This document shows, one piece after another, positions 44,640 to 55,390 of a stretch of DNA of 64,000 nucleotides (positions are counted from its first letter, which is position 1; the number at the start of each line of letters is the position of its first letter). Source of the stretch: Bradyrhizobium sp. CCBAU 53421 (GTDB lineage: Bacteria; Pseudomonadota; Alphaproteobacteria; Rhizobiales; Xanthobacteraceae). Below the pieces are notes generated by a model. The model saw only the letters and a list, made by a program, of their open reading frames with translations. It searched no databases and had not been told where the DNA came from. A program made the position numbers and the translations under genes. The stretch spans positions 2,170,001 to 2,234,000 of the forward strand of contig NZ_CP030047.1 of assembly GCF_015291625.1 (NCBI RefSeq), written 5' to 3'.

Positions 44640-45509
44640 TCAACGCCGCGTAAGCGGCACCGGATTGCCGAACGGGTCGAGCTGCTGCTGCTGAACCGCT
44701 TGCCGAACCGGCCGCGCGCGGACGATCCGCCGCCGCTCCTTGCGATGCGCGGGCTTGCTGGTCGCACTGCGCTCCGGCTTCTTCTTCACCTCGGTGGCCT
44801 TCGGCGCCGCCGGCACTTCGACGACAACTTCGGGGCCGCCCAGCGTCGCGATCCTGGTCGCGGCGGCGACGGCCTCGGGTGACGGCGGCGATGCCGGCTC
44901 GGGTGCAGCGATCGCTGGTGCTGCCGCGGCGGGCGCGGGCTCGTTGGGTGGGGCAGGCGGATCGGCCACGGCGGCGACCTTCGCCTCGGTTGGCGCCTGG
45001 GCCGTTTCCGTGGAAACCGGTGCGGGCTGCGATGCGGGCAAGGGATCCACGGCGGGGGCCTGCGCAGCGACCTCGGCGGACTGCGTCGGTGCCGGCGACT
45101 CCACGGCCTGAGGTTCTGGCTTGGGCAGGGCGGCCGGGGACGAATCATCCGCCTTCACCGCGGCGACCTTCTCCGGCTCGGCAGCAGGCGCGGCTGCGGC
45201 GGGAGCAGCAGGCGCGGCTGCGGCGGGAGCAGCCGGCTCGGATGCGGCGGCTGGCTCGGACGGTGTCGATGGCGCCGGGCTGTCGGCAATGGGCTTGTCA
45301 GGGGCTGATGGCTCGACCCGCACCATGGCAAGCACCGGCGTCGGCTCGGCCTGCTGCGCGAATTGCGGCTCGGGCGGGGCCGGGCGGGCCGGTATGCTGG
45401 CGAATTCCTCATGCGCCGCGCGAAACAGCGCGGCTGCGCCCAACCCGAACACCAGAAGTGAGGTCGCCAGCACGATCGCAGCGAACAGAAAACGAAGGCC
45501 GGGGAGCAT
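44640..45509 (-). CDS. Pro/Ala-rich hypothetical membrane-anchored protein
   Basis: 289 aa. An N-terminal membrane helix (LRFLFAAIVLATSLLVFGLG) is followed by a long low-complexity Pro/Ala/Glu region (PAAPAAAAPAAPAAAAPAAE) and a C-terminal basic block (HRKERRRIVRARPVRQ). Family not recognised. It may extend through the periplasm. ATG at 45509 places the helix at the N-terminus; the ATG or GTG at 45572 is less convincing. The low-complexity part is repetitive DNA that could mislead alignment. Confidence 0.65.
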   Translation of the reverse strand: MLPGLRFLFAAIVLATSLLVFGLGAAALFRAAHEEFASIPARPAPPEPQFAQQAEPTPVLAMVRVEPSAPDKPIADSPAPSTPSEPAAASEPAAPAAAAPAAPAAAAPAAEPEKVAAVKADDSSPAALPKPEPQAVESPAPTQSAEVAAQAPAVDPLPASQPAPVSTETAQAPTEAKVAAVADPPAPPNEPAPAAAAPAIAAPEPASPPSPEAVAAATRIATLGGPEVVVEVPAAPKATEVKKKPERSATSKPAHRKERRRIVRARPVRQAVQQQQLDPFGNPVPLTRR

Positions 45510-45837
45510 GGGCGCGGGTTCCCCCTTCTGCGGGAGGGTCTTCGATGTCGAGGGAACGCGGTGACCACACAAGAAAGCCGGCGTCGCGAGCGCGAATCAG
45601 GCCGATTCGAAGATATCGCAACCCCCGGAGACTGTTTGTTACAAAATGCGGGTGATTGATGACTTTGGGCACGTAGACAAACATTCCCGGCCCATGAGAC
45701 ATCTTTGCCGCAGCGTTGATGCCAAATCACAAAAGCCCGAAATGGCCCGGATTTCGCGGATTTGTCTTGAATGCGCCGCTATCTTCCTGCATTGGGCCGT
45801 TAACGGTCCGGTGTGGCTTGGGGACTATAACAGAGCA

Positions 45838-47085
45838 ATGATGATCAACCGCATTCTGACGATTTGCGCTGCCGCGGCTCTCGGCGTGGCGGGAACCTCG
45901 CTTGCGCGTGCGCAGCAGGGGTATCCGGTTCCTCAGGGCCCGGCCTATTCGGCCGCGCCGCAGCCCTATCCGCAGGGCAGCATGCCGGATTTCGACTCGC
46001 TCGACGATGAAGACGCGCCGCGCAATTCGGCCGCGCTGCCGCCGCCCGGCCCGGTGATGTCGCCTGATGACCCGCGTTATGGCCGCCCGATGAATGCGCC
46101 GGTCTATTCCGATCGCGGTGCGCCGACCGGTCCCGTGATGTCGCCGGACGATCCGCGCTACGGCCGTCCGATGAATGCTCCCCCGGTCTATTCCGACCGC
46201 GGCGCGCCGACCGGTCCGGTGATGTCCCCCGATGATCCGCGCTATGGCCGTCCGATGGGGCCGCCGCCGGTGATCTACGGCGACCGTCCGGGTGCGCAGC
46301 AAGCCAATCGCGACAATGGCGTTCCTGCCGCCGGTGTGTCCTATGGCGACGATCGCGGCGGCATGCGTCCGCCCGAGGGCGTGACAGGAGCGGTGCCGCA
46401 GCAGCAGGCGCCGGTCGATGCCAATGGCAAGCCGGTGCAGATCGCGGCGCTGCCGCCGGACGAGCAGCCGGAAGACGGCACGGCGCAACTGGCCCCCAAT
46501 CTGCGTCGCCAGGAAGTGGCGTTCGCGACCAAAGAGCCGGCCGGCACGATCGTCGTCGATACGCCGAACACCTACCTCTATTACATCCTGGGCAATGGCC
46601 GGGCGATCCGCTACGGCGTCCGCGTCGGCCGCGACGGCTTCACCTGGACCGGCGTGCAGAAGATCACCCGCAAGGCCGAGTGGCCGGATTGGCATCCGCC
46701 GACCGAGATGATCGAGCGTCAGCCCTATCTGCCGCGCTTCATGGCCGGCGGACCCGGCAACCCGCTCGGCGCCCGCGCGATGTATCTCGGCTCGACCGTG
46801 TACCGGATTCACGGCACCAACCAGCCGTCGACCATCGGCAAGTTCGTCTCGTCGGGCTGCATCGGCATGCTGAACGACGACGTCTCGGACCTGTTCGAGC
46901 GCGCCAAGGTCGGCACCCGCGTGGTCGTGCTGCCCGGTGGCCCGCCGCCGGGAACGACGACGGCTTCCGCCGCGCCGCCGCCCAATCCGATGGCGCCCGC
47001 GCCGACACAGGCTCAGGCCGCGCCGCTGCCCGGCACGCAGCCGACCTCGGTGCAACCGCTGCCCGCGCCGGTCACGGTGCGCTAA
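45838..47085 (+). CDS. L,D-transpeptidase with Pro-rich repeats
   Basis: 415 aa. Signal peptide (RILTICAAAALGVAGTSLAR), then a Pro/Tyr-rich region holding three tandem units beginning GPVMSPDDPRYGRPM. The YkuD catalytic domain is at about 215-365. The catalytic part contains HGTNQPSTIGKFVSSGCIGM: the Cys is present, but the usual S-x-G-C-I/V-R-M Arg is Gly here. It cross-links peptidoglycan by 3-3 bonds or anchors envelope proteins. ATG at 45838 or 45841. A bidirectional terminator follows. Confidence 0.9.
   Translation: MMINRILTICAAAALGVAGTSLARAQQGYPVPQGPAYSAAPQPYPQGSMPDFDSLDDEDAPRNSAALPPPGPVMSPDDPRYGRPMNAPVYSDRGAPTGPVMSPDDPRYGRPMNAPPVYSDRGAPTGPVMSPDDPRYGRPMGPPPVIYGDRPGAQQANRDNGVPAAGVSYGDDRGGMRPPEGVTGAVPQQQAPVDANGKPVQIAALPPDEQPEDGTAQLAPNLRRQEVAFATKEPAGTIVVDTPNTYLYYILGNGRAIRYGVRVGRDGFTWTGVQKITRKAEWPDWHPPTEMIERQPYLPRFMAGGPGNPLGARAMYLGSTVYRIHGTNQPSTIGKFVSSGCIGMLNDDVSDLFERAKVGTRVVVLPGGPPPGTTTASAAPPPNPMAPAPTQAQAAPLPGTQPTSVQPLPAPVTVR
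46048..46275 (+). repeat. three tandem coding repeats in the L,D-transpeptidase
   Basis: Units of 81, 84 and about 63 bases encode GPVMSPDDPRYGRP followed by VYSDRGAPT variants. Likely a length-variable spacer. Confidence 0.85.
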
Positions 47086-47107
47086 GCCAACCGGCAAACA
47101 ATCATCG

Positions 47108-47136
47108 AAAAAGGCGCGCCAACGGCGCGCCTTTTT
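47108..47136. terminator. bidirectional intrinsic terminator
   Basis: AAAAAGGCGCGCC-AAC-GGCGCGCCTTTTT: perfect 8-bp GC stem with A- and T-runs, between convergent genes. Confidence 0.92.
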
Positions 47137-47158
47137 GTTGGCCGATCGATGTTCGATC

Positions 47159-48121
47159 TCAGGCCAGCCGTCGCGGCGGCTCGCTGCCCTTGGTGAAGGC
47201 ATCGATGCACGCCACCATCTGTTGATAGTGCGTCTGCAGGCTCTCGCGCGTCGCATAGCCCAGATGCGGCGTGATCACGACATTGTCGAGCTTGCGGAGC
47301 GGGTGATCGATCGGTAGCGGCTCGACCGAGAACACGTCGATGCCGGCGCCGGCGATCTTCTTGTCACGCAGTGCGACAAGCAGGGCGTCTTCGTCGACGA
47401 TCGGCCCGCGCGCGGTGTTGACGAGATAGGCCGATGGCTTCATGCGGGCGAGATTGGCCGCGCCGACGAGCCCGCGCGAGCGCGGGCTCAGCACGACATG
47501 GATGGTGATGATGTCTGATGCGGCAAACAACTCGTCCTTGCTCGCGTAGCCGACGCCGGCCTCCTTGCATTTCTCCGGCGTCAAATTGGGGCTCCAGGCG
47601 ATCACGTTCATGCCGAACGCCTTGGCCATGCCGGCGACCTTGCTGCCGAGCTTGCCGAGGCCGATGACACCGAGCGTCTTGCCCTCGATCTCGGTGCCGG
47701 CAAAGCTCTGCCAGGGCTCGCCGGCGTGCATGCGCGCATTCTCGCGGCCGATGCCTCGGGTCAACTCCAGGATCAGGCCCATGGTCAGGGGCGCGGTGGG
47801 ATCGCGGCTATATTGGGTGCCGCACACGACCACGTTGCGCGCCTTGGCGGCCTCCATGTCGATCGCGGCGTTGCGCATGCCCGAGGTGATCAGGAGCTTC
47901 AGTTTGGGCAGCGCATCGAACACGCTGCGCGGGAACGGCGTGCGCTCGCGCATCGCGCAGATGATCTCGAATTCCCTGAGCTTGGCCGCCGCTTCCGCCT
48001 CGCTCGCGAACGGCTTGTCGAACACGGTGACCTCGACGCGGTCCTTGACCTGTGGCCAGTCGGCCAGAGAGAGCGCGATGTCGAAATAGTCGTCGAGGAT
48101 TGCACAGCGGAGCCGCGTCAT
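47159..48121 (-). CDS. D-2-hydroxyacid dehydrogenase family protein
   Basis: 320 aa. The NAD-binding core is GKTLGVIGLGKLGSKVAGMA (GxGxxG), then the catalytic Arg region VNTARGPIVDEDALLVAL and Glu, with the His in ITPHLGYATRE. It reduces a 2-keto acid or oxidises its 2-hydroxy acid with NAD(P). Substrate unknown. The frame offers ATG at 48133 and 48121; neither has a strong Shine-Dalgarno, and 48121 starts MTRLRCAILDDYF. Confidence 0.92.
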   Translation of the reverse strand: MTRLRCAILDDYFDIALSLADWPQVKDRVEVTVFDKPFASEAEAAAKLREFEIICAMRERTPFPRSVFDALPKLKLLITSGMRNAAIDMEAAKARNVVVCGTQYSRDPTAPLTMGLILELTRGIGRENARMHAGEPWQSFAGTEIEGKTLGVIGLGKLGSKVAGMAKAFGMNVIAWSPNLTPEKCKEAGVGYASKDELFAASDIITIHVVLSPRSRGLVGAANLARMKPSAYLVNTARGPIVDEDALLVALRDKKIAGAGIDVFSVEPLPIDHPLRKLDNVVITPHLGYATRESLQTHYQQMVACIDAFTKGSEPPRRLA

Positions 48122-48246
48122 CGGAAGATCCATTCAGGGTGAGGGCGACGGCGGAAAATCAACCGTCGGGGATCCCCGGATGGTCGCGCGCAATCGGCAG
48201 GTGCGCAAGCGGCCGCGATTTCAAAAGGCGGCGATTGCCGCGCCGC

Positions 48247-48489
48247 TCAGGATGGCTTGCGCGTCTTCGCGGTGCGGATGTCGGCGAGCATCGACCGGAC
48301 CGCCGGCGACAGCGCCCTCTGCTTGGCACGGCAGGCCGGACCCGGGCCGCGCATATAGTGCAGTTCCGGCCGGTAGGGATTGAAAGCCTTGGCAACGAAA
48401 GCCCGCCAGAAGGCGCGGAATTCGGCGAACAGCGTCGCCTCGCCTTTGATCGCCGGGCGCGAAAGAGGGGCTGAAATGATGGTAGCCAT
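48247..48489 (-). CDS. 80-aa hypothetical protein
   Basis: It starts ATG at 48489 with GAGGCCACACC upstream. A hydrophobic-aromatic helix (FAEFRAFWRAFVAKAFNPYR) precedes a conserved-looking RGPGPACRAKQRALSPAVRS and a basic tail. Family not recognised. The positions of GC at codon third bases and the Shine-Dalgarno support a real gene, but no homology was testable. Confidence 0.55.
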   Translation of the reverse strand: MATIISAPLSRPAIKGEATLFAEFRAFWRAFVAKAFNPYRPELHYMRGPGPACRAKQRALSPAVRSMLADIRTAKTRKPS

Positions 48490-48763
48490 GGTGTGGCCTC
48501 AACTGTTTTGGTCGCGGTTCTGCCGCGAAAATCGCCGTTTTCCGGCGTTGAGAACGAGTTTTGGCCTGATTTATTAAAAGATGGTTTCAATTGTCGTGAT
48601 TCGACGCACACATGGCGTTGAACCCGTAATCACCCGTGGCGAATGGATGGAACGTGGTGAACGGATGGAAAACGCTAGCCCCGCGGTTGCGCTTTCGAGG
48701 GCCGGCCGTTACATCGGCGGCAGCAAAATTTCCTCTAAATCGGATCAATTCCAGGGACAGCGG

Positions 48764-50413
<1,650 letters not shown>

Positions 50414-50431
50414 TGTGAGCAGGGGGCGGCG

Positions 50432-51445
50432 ATGAAATGTGTAGTCGCCGCCAGCTTGTTCGGATTTGGACTATGGCTAGGTGCGCTCTCCGGGGCGTCC
50501 GCCAACGACTCGATGGCCATGTTCGGCGCGGGTGGCCTTCAGTTCCAGAAGACCGATGAACTACAGATGATGAGCGAGGAGCTCTATCTGAGTGCGGAGG
50601 AAATTCGCGTCACCTACAACTTCCGCAATCTGACCGATCACGACGTCAGCGGAACTGTCGCCTTCCCGATGCCGGAGATTTCCGTCGAAGGGATGAGCGA
50701 AACGCCGCACAGATTCCACAAGTCGGCTCTGGATGGCGACATCTTCGACTTCCATGTCGAGGTCGGCGGACGATTGATCAAGCCGGAAGCTGACGTTCGT
50801 GCCTTCGTCAGGAGTTCCGGAGGTGTCGAAAAGGATGTGACTGAGCTGCTGAAGAAGTATCAGCTGCCTCTGGTTGATCCGGAAAATCGATACAGCGCTC
50901 TCGATGCCACTGCGATCAAGGCTCTCGTGGCCGCCGGAGTGATGGAGGACGATGATGAGCATCATCCGCGTTGGTCGGTGCGCACGAACTTCCACTGGCA
51001 GCAAGTCTTCCCTGCCGAGCAAGCGATACTGATTACCCACCGTTACAAACCGGTCATAGGAAGTACCTATGTGGACGCGGATGTCGCCCAGGTGCCCGAT
51101 CTCGCGTCAACCTGTCCCGACAAGGCCTTTGCCAACTCCATGAAAGCGCTGCCGGCCGACCAAAACAAAATGCTTCTGGGAGCTCAGCTTGAGTACGTCC
51201 TCGAGACGGGTGCCAATTGGGCTGGGCCTATCGGCCGTTTCCATTTGGAGATCGACAAGACTGGGGCGGATCTGGTGTCGTTGTGTCCGATCCCTGGGCT
51301 CAAACTGCAACGGCACGGGAAATCGTTTGTCGCCGACGCTTCGCAATATGTGCCAACAACCGATATCAAGCTTCTGTTCGTTTATCGGGCTTGCGACAAG
51401 AGTCCATGTGGCATCAATGCGAATTGGCCGGGCTATCCGCACTAA
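50432..51445 (+). CDS. DUF4424 family exported protein, likely acquired
   Basis: 337 aa. Signal peptide (KCVVAASLFGFGLWLGALSG, ending near GASAND) and the DUF4424 pattern: DSMAMFGAGGLQFQKTDELQ, then MMSEELYLSAEEIRVTYNFR and HDVSGTVAFPMPEISV. Five sampled 60-base stretches average about 57 percent G+C (52-62), versus 63 percent in one sampled ettA stretch; codon usage is less GC-biased. It is enclosed by two copies of the ettA 3' end, so it looks inserted after ettA. The function of DUF4424 is unknown; it is predicted to act in the periplasm. Confidence 0.87.
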   Translation: MKCVVAASLFGFGLWLGALSGASANDSMAMFGAGGLQFQKTDELQMMSEELYLSAEEIRVTYNFRNLTDHDVSGTVAFPMPEISVEGMSETPHRFHKSALDGDIFDFHVEVGGRLIKPEADVRAFVRSSGGVEKDVTELLKKYQLPLVDPENRYSALDATAIKALVAAGVMEDDDEHHPRWSVRTNFHWQQVFPAEQAILITHRYKPVIGSTYVDADVAQVPDLASTCPDKAFANSMKALPADQNKMLLGAQLEYVLETGANWAGPIGRFHLEIDKTGADLVSLCPIPGLKLQRHGKSFVADASQYVPTTDIKLLFVYRACDKSPCGINANWPGYPH

Positions 51446-51450
51446 ATCCA

Positions 51451-51485
51451 GCACCGCGTGAAGTACAAGAAGCTGACGCGGTGAT
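51451..51485 (+). repeat. ettA 3' end, direct repeat copy 2
   Basis: Exact duplicate of 50380-50414, 1071 bases away, starting 6 bases after the DUF4424 stop. It encodes no product here. Confidence 0.93.
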
Positions 51486-51649
51486 CGGTTCACGCGGTCG
51501 ATGCGGCCATCGCGCCGCGTTCGATCGTTCCCCGTTTGCAGGATCGTGACGGCATCGCGGCGCAATCTGCGGCCAGTTGTCGCTTTTCAAGCGCGCGGGA
51601 ATGCGTAGATAGAGCGCTCCGCAATTCTCAATTCCGCGAGCACTCCAAC

Positions 51650-52234
51650 ATGTCCGCTGTATCAGACGCGCGTGCCCCCCTGAAGGGCCGCTCGCTGCGT
51701 CCCGTTCCGATGCTGATCTTCGGATCGCGCTGGCTGCAATTGCCGCTCTATGTCGGCCTGATCATCGCCCAGGGCGTCTATGTCGTGCTGTTCCTGAAGG
51801 AACTGTGGCACCTGTTCGCCCATGCTTTCGATTTCAGCGAACAGCAGATCATGCTCGCCGTCCTCGGCCTGATCGACGTCGTGATGATCTCGAACCTGCT
51901 GGTGATGGTGATCGTCGGCGGCTACGAGACCTTCGTGTCCCGGCTCAATCTGCAGGGACATCCCGACGAGCCGGAATGGCTCAGCCACGTCAACGCCAGC
52001 GTGCTGAAGATCAAGCTGGCGATGGCGATCATCGGCATCTCGTCGATCCATCTGCTGCGCACCTTCATCGAGGCCGGCGCGCTGTCGTCGGGCAAGGGCA
52101 ACTACACCGAGACCGGCGTGATGTGGCAGACCATCATCCACTGCGTCTTCATCCTGTCGGCGATCGGCATCGCCATCGTCGACAAGCTGTCGAACGACTC
52201 GATCGAGGGCGCCAAGCAGCACTCCGGGCACTAG
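51650..52234 (+). CDS. UPF0114 (YqhA-like) membrane protein
   Basis: 194 aa with four hydrophobic stretches: LPLYVGLIIAQGVYVVLFLK, IMLAVLGLIDVVMISNLLVM, LAMAIIGISSIHLLRTFIEA and IIHCVFILSAIGIAIVDKLS. The VIVGGYETFVSRL and HVNASVLKIKLAM segments are characteristic of UPF0114. Function unknown. ATG at 51650; the upstream frame lies over the ettA duplicate and has no good start. Confidence 0.88.
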   Translation: MSAVSDARAPLKGRSLRPVPMLIFGSRWLQLPLYVGLIIAQGVYVVLFLKELWHLFAHAFDFSEQQIMLAVLGLIDVVMISNLLVMVIVGGYETFVSRLNLQGHPDEPEWLSHVNASVLKIKLAMAIIGISSIHLLRTFIEAGALSSGKGNYTETGVMWQTIIHCVFILSAIGIAIVDKLSNDSIEGAKQHSGH

Positions 52235-52334
52235 AGCATGATCCGGAAAAGCGCGAAGCGGTTTTCCGAAAAGATCATGCGCAAACAAAAAGCTAAGGCG
52301 CGATGAGAATTCAACCTATCCCATCGCGCTTTAG
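52233..52334. repeat. compound palindromic repeat, copy 1
   Basis: GCATGATCCGGAAAA ... GATCATGC hairpin followed by GCGCGATG (52298-52305)/CATCGCGC (52322-52329). The same compound structure is at 62432-62533. Confidence 0.85.
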
Positions 52335-52350
52335 GAATGGCAGCGCGGCG

Positions 52351-53487
52351 TCATCGCGCCGCGCGTGAACCAAACAGAGCGGGCGCGGTGATCTTGCGGA
52401 GCCATTCCGGGATCTGCGCGGCGCCGCGCGGGAAGCCGCGTGCCATCGCGAGGATGAAGATCGGCTGCCAGACGCCGAACAGCACCAGCCAGGCCAGCCA
52501 GTCCGGAAATTTGACGATCGCGCCGTAAACGGCTCCGGCAGCTATGGCCGCGATCCAGTTCACGACGACGCTGTCGAGCCGCCTGTAACCGGGATTGGTC
52601 AGCAGCACGGCAAGGATCGTGATCCCGCCGCCGACGGCTCCTCCGACGCAGCCGATGACGTAGCCCATGAATGGATTGTTGCCGAGCGTGTCCCTGACTT
52701 CAGCGGCTTGTATGGTGGTCGTGTCGGCGGCACTCGTGTTGGCGATACTTGTGTCAGCGGCGGCGGTGGCGACGGCTTTCGAATACTGGCCGAGCGACTG
52801 AAGCGTGACACTGCTGGCATCGTAGGCCGCGATCCAGGCCGCTGCCGTAACCGCAACCACCAATGCCAGCTGGAACCGGTCCTTGACGCCAAATATGAAA
52901 TTGCAGGTCGCGATCGCCAGTCCAAATATCACACCGGGCAGGATCGTTACTCCGCCGGTTGGCCCGGAATCGACGAAGGAATATTGCAGAACATTGGTGG
53001 CATACCTCACGGCAATGAAGCTGCCGACAATCGAAAACAGCGCCAGCACGAGGAACGGCAAAATGGACCGGCCATGTGACAGCGCGCTTTCGGCCGCCAG
53101 CATGCGATCCACCGCGGCCCGCGTCTCGGCGGCGGCGCTGCCCTGCGGCTCCAGGATCGTGACCGCCTTCAGATAGGTCGGGACCTGGTCGAGCGGGGTC
53201 GGCGCCATCATCACCGGCAGCACGCGATTGCTCGGGTTCGGCCATTTCCCCTTGGCAAAGGCGAGTTCGCTCAAGGTGTAGCGTCCTTTGGTCACCGATT
53301 CCGGACTGATCAGGAACACCATAAAATCGCTGCTTTCGATGGCTTTTTCGACGCGCGCATCGAAGCTGTCGCCCGGCGGGAGATCGTCGTGCGAAAAGAA
53401 AACCTCATGGTCGCAATTGCGCAGGGACTGAGCGATGTTGTCAGCCTGCGATTCCAGTTCGGAGGGAAATGACAAAAATATGCGCAT
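52351..53487 (-). CDS. TIR domain fused to a six-helix membrane domain
   Basis: 378 aa. Residues 1-130 are a TIR domain: box 1 MRIFLSFPSELESQADNIAQ, then VEKAIESSDFMVFLISPESV and GRYTLSELAFAKGKWPNPSN. E74 of TLSEL sits where the TIR NADase Glu is expected. Six hydrophobic segments follow (about 142-161, 181-199, 205-222, 273-297, 308-324, 331-349), with an Ala/Thr-rich loop (about 238-263). ATG at 53487 directly begins box 1. Sampled G+C is about 50-53 percent in two 60-base stretches (63 in a third). Bacterial TIR proteins often hydrolyse NAD or signal in defence; the membrane half is unfamiliar. Confidence 0.82.
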   Translation of the reverse strand: MRIFLSFPSELESQADNIAQSLRNCDHEVFFSHDDLPPGDSFDARVEKAIESSDFMVFLISPESVTKGRYTLSELAFAKGKWPNPSNRVLPVMMAPTPLDQVPTYLKAVTILEPQGSAAAETRAAVDRMLAAESALSHGRSILPFLVLALFSIVGSFIAVRYATNVLQYSFVDSGPTGGVTILPGVIFGLAIATCNFIFGVKDRFQLALVVAVTAAAWIAAYDASSVTLQSLGQYSKAVATAAADTSIANTSAADTTTIQAAEVRDTLGNNPFMGYVIGCVGGAVGGGITILAVLLTNPGYRRLDSVVVNWIAAIAAGAVYGAIVKFPDWLAWLVLFGVWQPIFILAMARGFPRGAAQIPEWLRKITAPALFGSRAAR

Positions 53488-53570
53488 GGCAAAATTTACC
53501 ACCCAGAATTGAATTCTGACATTGCCGAATCCACGTTGCAATGCCTGTTTCCGTTAGGGTGAGATCGATC

Positions 53571-54803
53571 ATGAAATGGCCAGCCACCATCGTCGCATGC
53601 GCGGTGCTGCTTAGTGCGCCGCTGCAGCGGCCCGCCGACGCCGCCGACGCCGCGTTCTCCCAGTTCATCGCCTCGCTGTGGCCGGAGGCCAAGGCGGCCG
53701 GCGTGTCGCGCGAAACCTTCGATCGCGAGACGAGCGGGCTCGAGCCCGACTACAAGCTGCCCGACCTGATCCTGCCCGGGCGTCCGAAAACCGGCGCGCC
53801 GGCGCAGGCCGAGTTCGTGCAGGTGCCGGCCGACTACATCAAGGAAGCCTCGATCGCGCGGCTCGCGACCGAGGGGCAGCGGCTGTTGCAGAAGTATCGC
53901 TCGTCGCTGGATGCGATCGAGAAGCGGTTCGGCGTTCCTCCCACCATCGTGCTGGCGATCTGGGGCCGCGAGACCGATTACGGCCGCTATTCGCTGCCCT
54001 ACGACACGCTGCGCGTGGTGGCGACGCAGGCCTATGTCGGCCGCCGCAAGGATCAGTACCGCACCGAGTTCATCCTGGCGCTGAAGATCCTCGGCGAGGG
54101 CGCTGTGACCCGCAAGGAGCTGCGCTCATCCTGGGCGGGGGCGACCGGCTACACCCAGTTCCTGCCGTCGGAGTATTACAAGCACGGCGTCGACCTCGAC
54201 GGCGACGGCAAGGTCGACATCTGGCACTCAGTGCCGGATGCACTCGCCTCGGCCGCGCAACAGCTCGTCAACAAGGGCTGGCAGCCCGGCGTGCGCTGGG
54301 CCTACGAGGTCACGGCACCCGCCAATGCCGACTGCACGATGGGCGTGCCCGAGGTGACAAAACCGATCAGCCAGTGGCTGCGGGCGGGCTTCGTGCCGGT
54401 GCGCGGCGCAAGGCTCAGCGCCACCGAGCAGGCGCAATCGGCCTCGCTGCTGCAGCCTGAAGGCATCTACGGTCCGGCCTTCCTGACCACGCCGAACTAC
54501 TTCGTGATCAAGGAGTACAATTTCTCCGACCTCTATGTGCTGTTCGTCGGCCATCTCGCCGACCGCATGACGAGCCCGCAGCCGTTCGCGACGCCATGGT
54601 CGGCCTCGAAGCAGCTGCGCTCCGCCGATGTCGAGGCGATGCAGCAGCAGCTGACGAAGATCGGTCTCTACAAGGACAAGCTCGACGGCAAGGCCGGGAT
54701 GCAGACCCGCGCGGCGCTCGGCGCCTATCAGAAGCAGGCCGGGCTGAAGGTCGATTGCTGGCCGAGCGAGGCGGTGCTGCGTGCGATGAACGGGCAGCGG
54801 TGA
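53571..54803 (+). CDS. lytic murein transglycosylase (MltB-like) with peptidoglycan-binding domain
   Basis: 410 aa. Signal peptide (TIVACAVLLSAPLQRPADA), then an SLT_2/MltB domain with catalytic Glu in ILAIWGRETDYGRYSLPYDT-like IWGRETDYG and the ATGYTQFLPSEYYK motif. The C-terminal 60 residues are a peptidoglycan-binding type 1 domain (MQQQLTKIGLYKDKLDGKAG and AALGAYQKQAGLKVDCWPSE). It cleaves glycan strands in the periplasm, making 1,6-anhydro ends. ATG 53571 is the signal peptide start; ATG 53541 overlaps the divergent TIR promoter. Confidence 0.93.
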   Translation: MKWPATIVACAVLLSAPLQRPADAADAAFSQFIASLWPEAKAAGVSRETFDRETSGLEPDYKLPDLILPGRPKTGAPAQAEFVQVPADYIKEASIARLATEGQRLLQKYRSSLDAIEKRFGVPPTIVLAIWGRETDYGRYSLPYDTLRVVATQAYVGRRKDQYRTEFILALKILGEGAVTRKELRSSWAGATGYTQFLPSEYYKHGVDLDGDGKVDIWHSVPDALASAAQQLVNKGWQPGVRWAYEVTAPANADCTMGVPEVTKPISQWLRAGFVPVRGARLSATEQAQSASLLQPEGIYGPAFLTTPNYFVIKEYNFSDLYVLFVGHLADRMTSPQPFATPWSASKQLRSADVEAMQQQLTKIGLYKDKLDGKAGMQTRAALGAYQKQAGLKVDCWPSEAVLRAMNGQR

Positions 54804-54813
54804 TCGGAAAACA

Positions 54814-54839
54814 AAAACCCGGCCGCAAGGCCGGGTTTT
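54814..54839 (+). terminator. intrinsic terminator of the transglycosylase gene
   Basis: AAAACCCGGCC-GCAA-GGCCGGGTTTT, an 11-bp stem with a GNRA-type loop and U-run, 10 bases past the stop. Confidence 0.93.
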
Positions 54840-54869
54840 CGAGTGTGATGCTGAAACCGTATTGGTCGA

Positions 54870-55154
54870 TCAGTCGCAAACCTGGATGCGACGGAAGCGC
54901 CAGCCGTAGCCGTCCCAGAAGCGCTCACGAACCCAGCGGCACGGAGCTTCTTCGACGTAGGTCGGGGCCGGTGCAACATAGACCGGAGCCGGGCGAGCGC
55001 CGGCGATCGCGCCGCCCAGCAGGGCGCCGCCGATCAGGCCACCGGCAACGCCGGCCGCGACGGCGCCGCCGTCACCAGCCTTGGCAGCCGGAGCAACGGC
55101 CAGCGAACCGGCAATCGTGGTAACGGCGACAAGGGCAGCTAAAGTCTTCTTCAT
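54870..55154 (-). CDS. glycine-zipper exported protein, paralogue 1
   Basis: 94 aa. Signal peptide (KKTLAALVAVTTIAGSLAVA) and a Gly-zipper (GVAGGLIGGALLGGAIAG), then a Pro/Tyr stretch and a C-terminal aromatic-Arg motif RERFWDGYGWRFRRIQVCD. Probably secreted or outer-membrane-associated. Function unknown. Paralogous to 55391-55696, so a tandem duplication. Confidence 0.82.
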   Translation of the reverse strand: MKKTLAALVAVTTIAGSLAVAPAAKAGDGGAVAAGVAGGLIGGALLGGAIAGARPAPVYVAPAPTYVEEAPCRWVRERFWDGYGWRFRRIQVCD

Positions 55155-55390
55155 GTCTTTGGCTCTCCTGGAAGGTGGTGGCGTCGTGGTCCGACGCCGG
55201 GTTTAGGTGACTCACACGCTGATCTCGAACTGCTGTCTTGCTAAACAGCGCAGAACAGTCAACCGAAAGTAAACGTCCGCAGGCTCATCGCGCAGAAAAG
55301 CGGTTTTTTCTGGCCATCTACAGCAGACGTCCCGGAGAAACAGTCGGTTTTCCGGGACATCTGGTTCGAATTAATCGAGATGAACGGCGA

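Noticed and set aside
46048..46275. Possible CRISPR or satellite array
   Set aside because: Three adjacent in-frame units without spacers; they encode protein repeats.
45727..47256. 509-codon frame opposite the L,D-transpeptidase
   Set aside because: Antisense of the repeat-bearing gene; repeated Arg/His pattern only mirrors the coding repeats.
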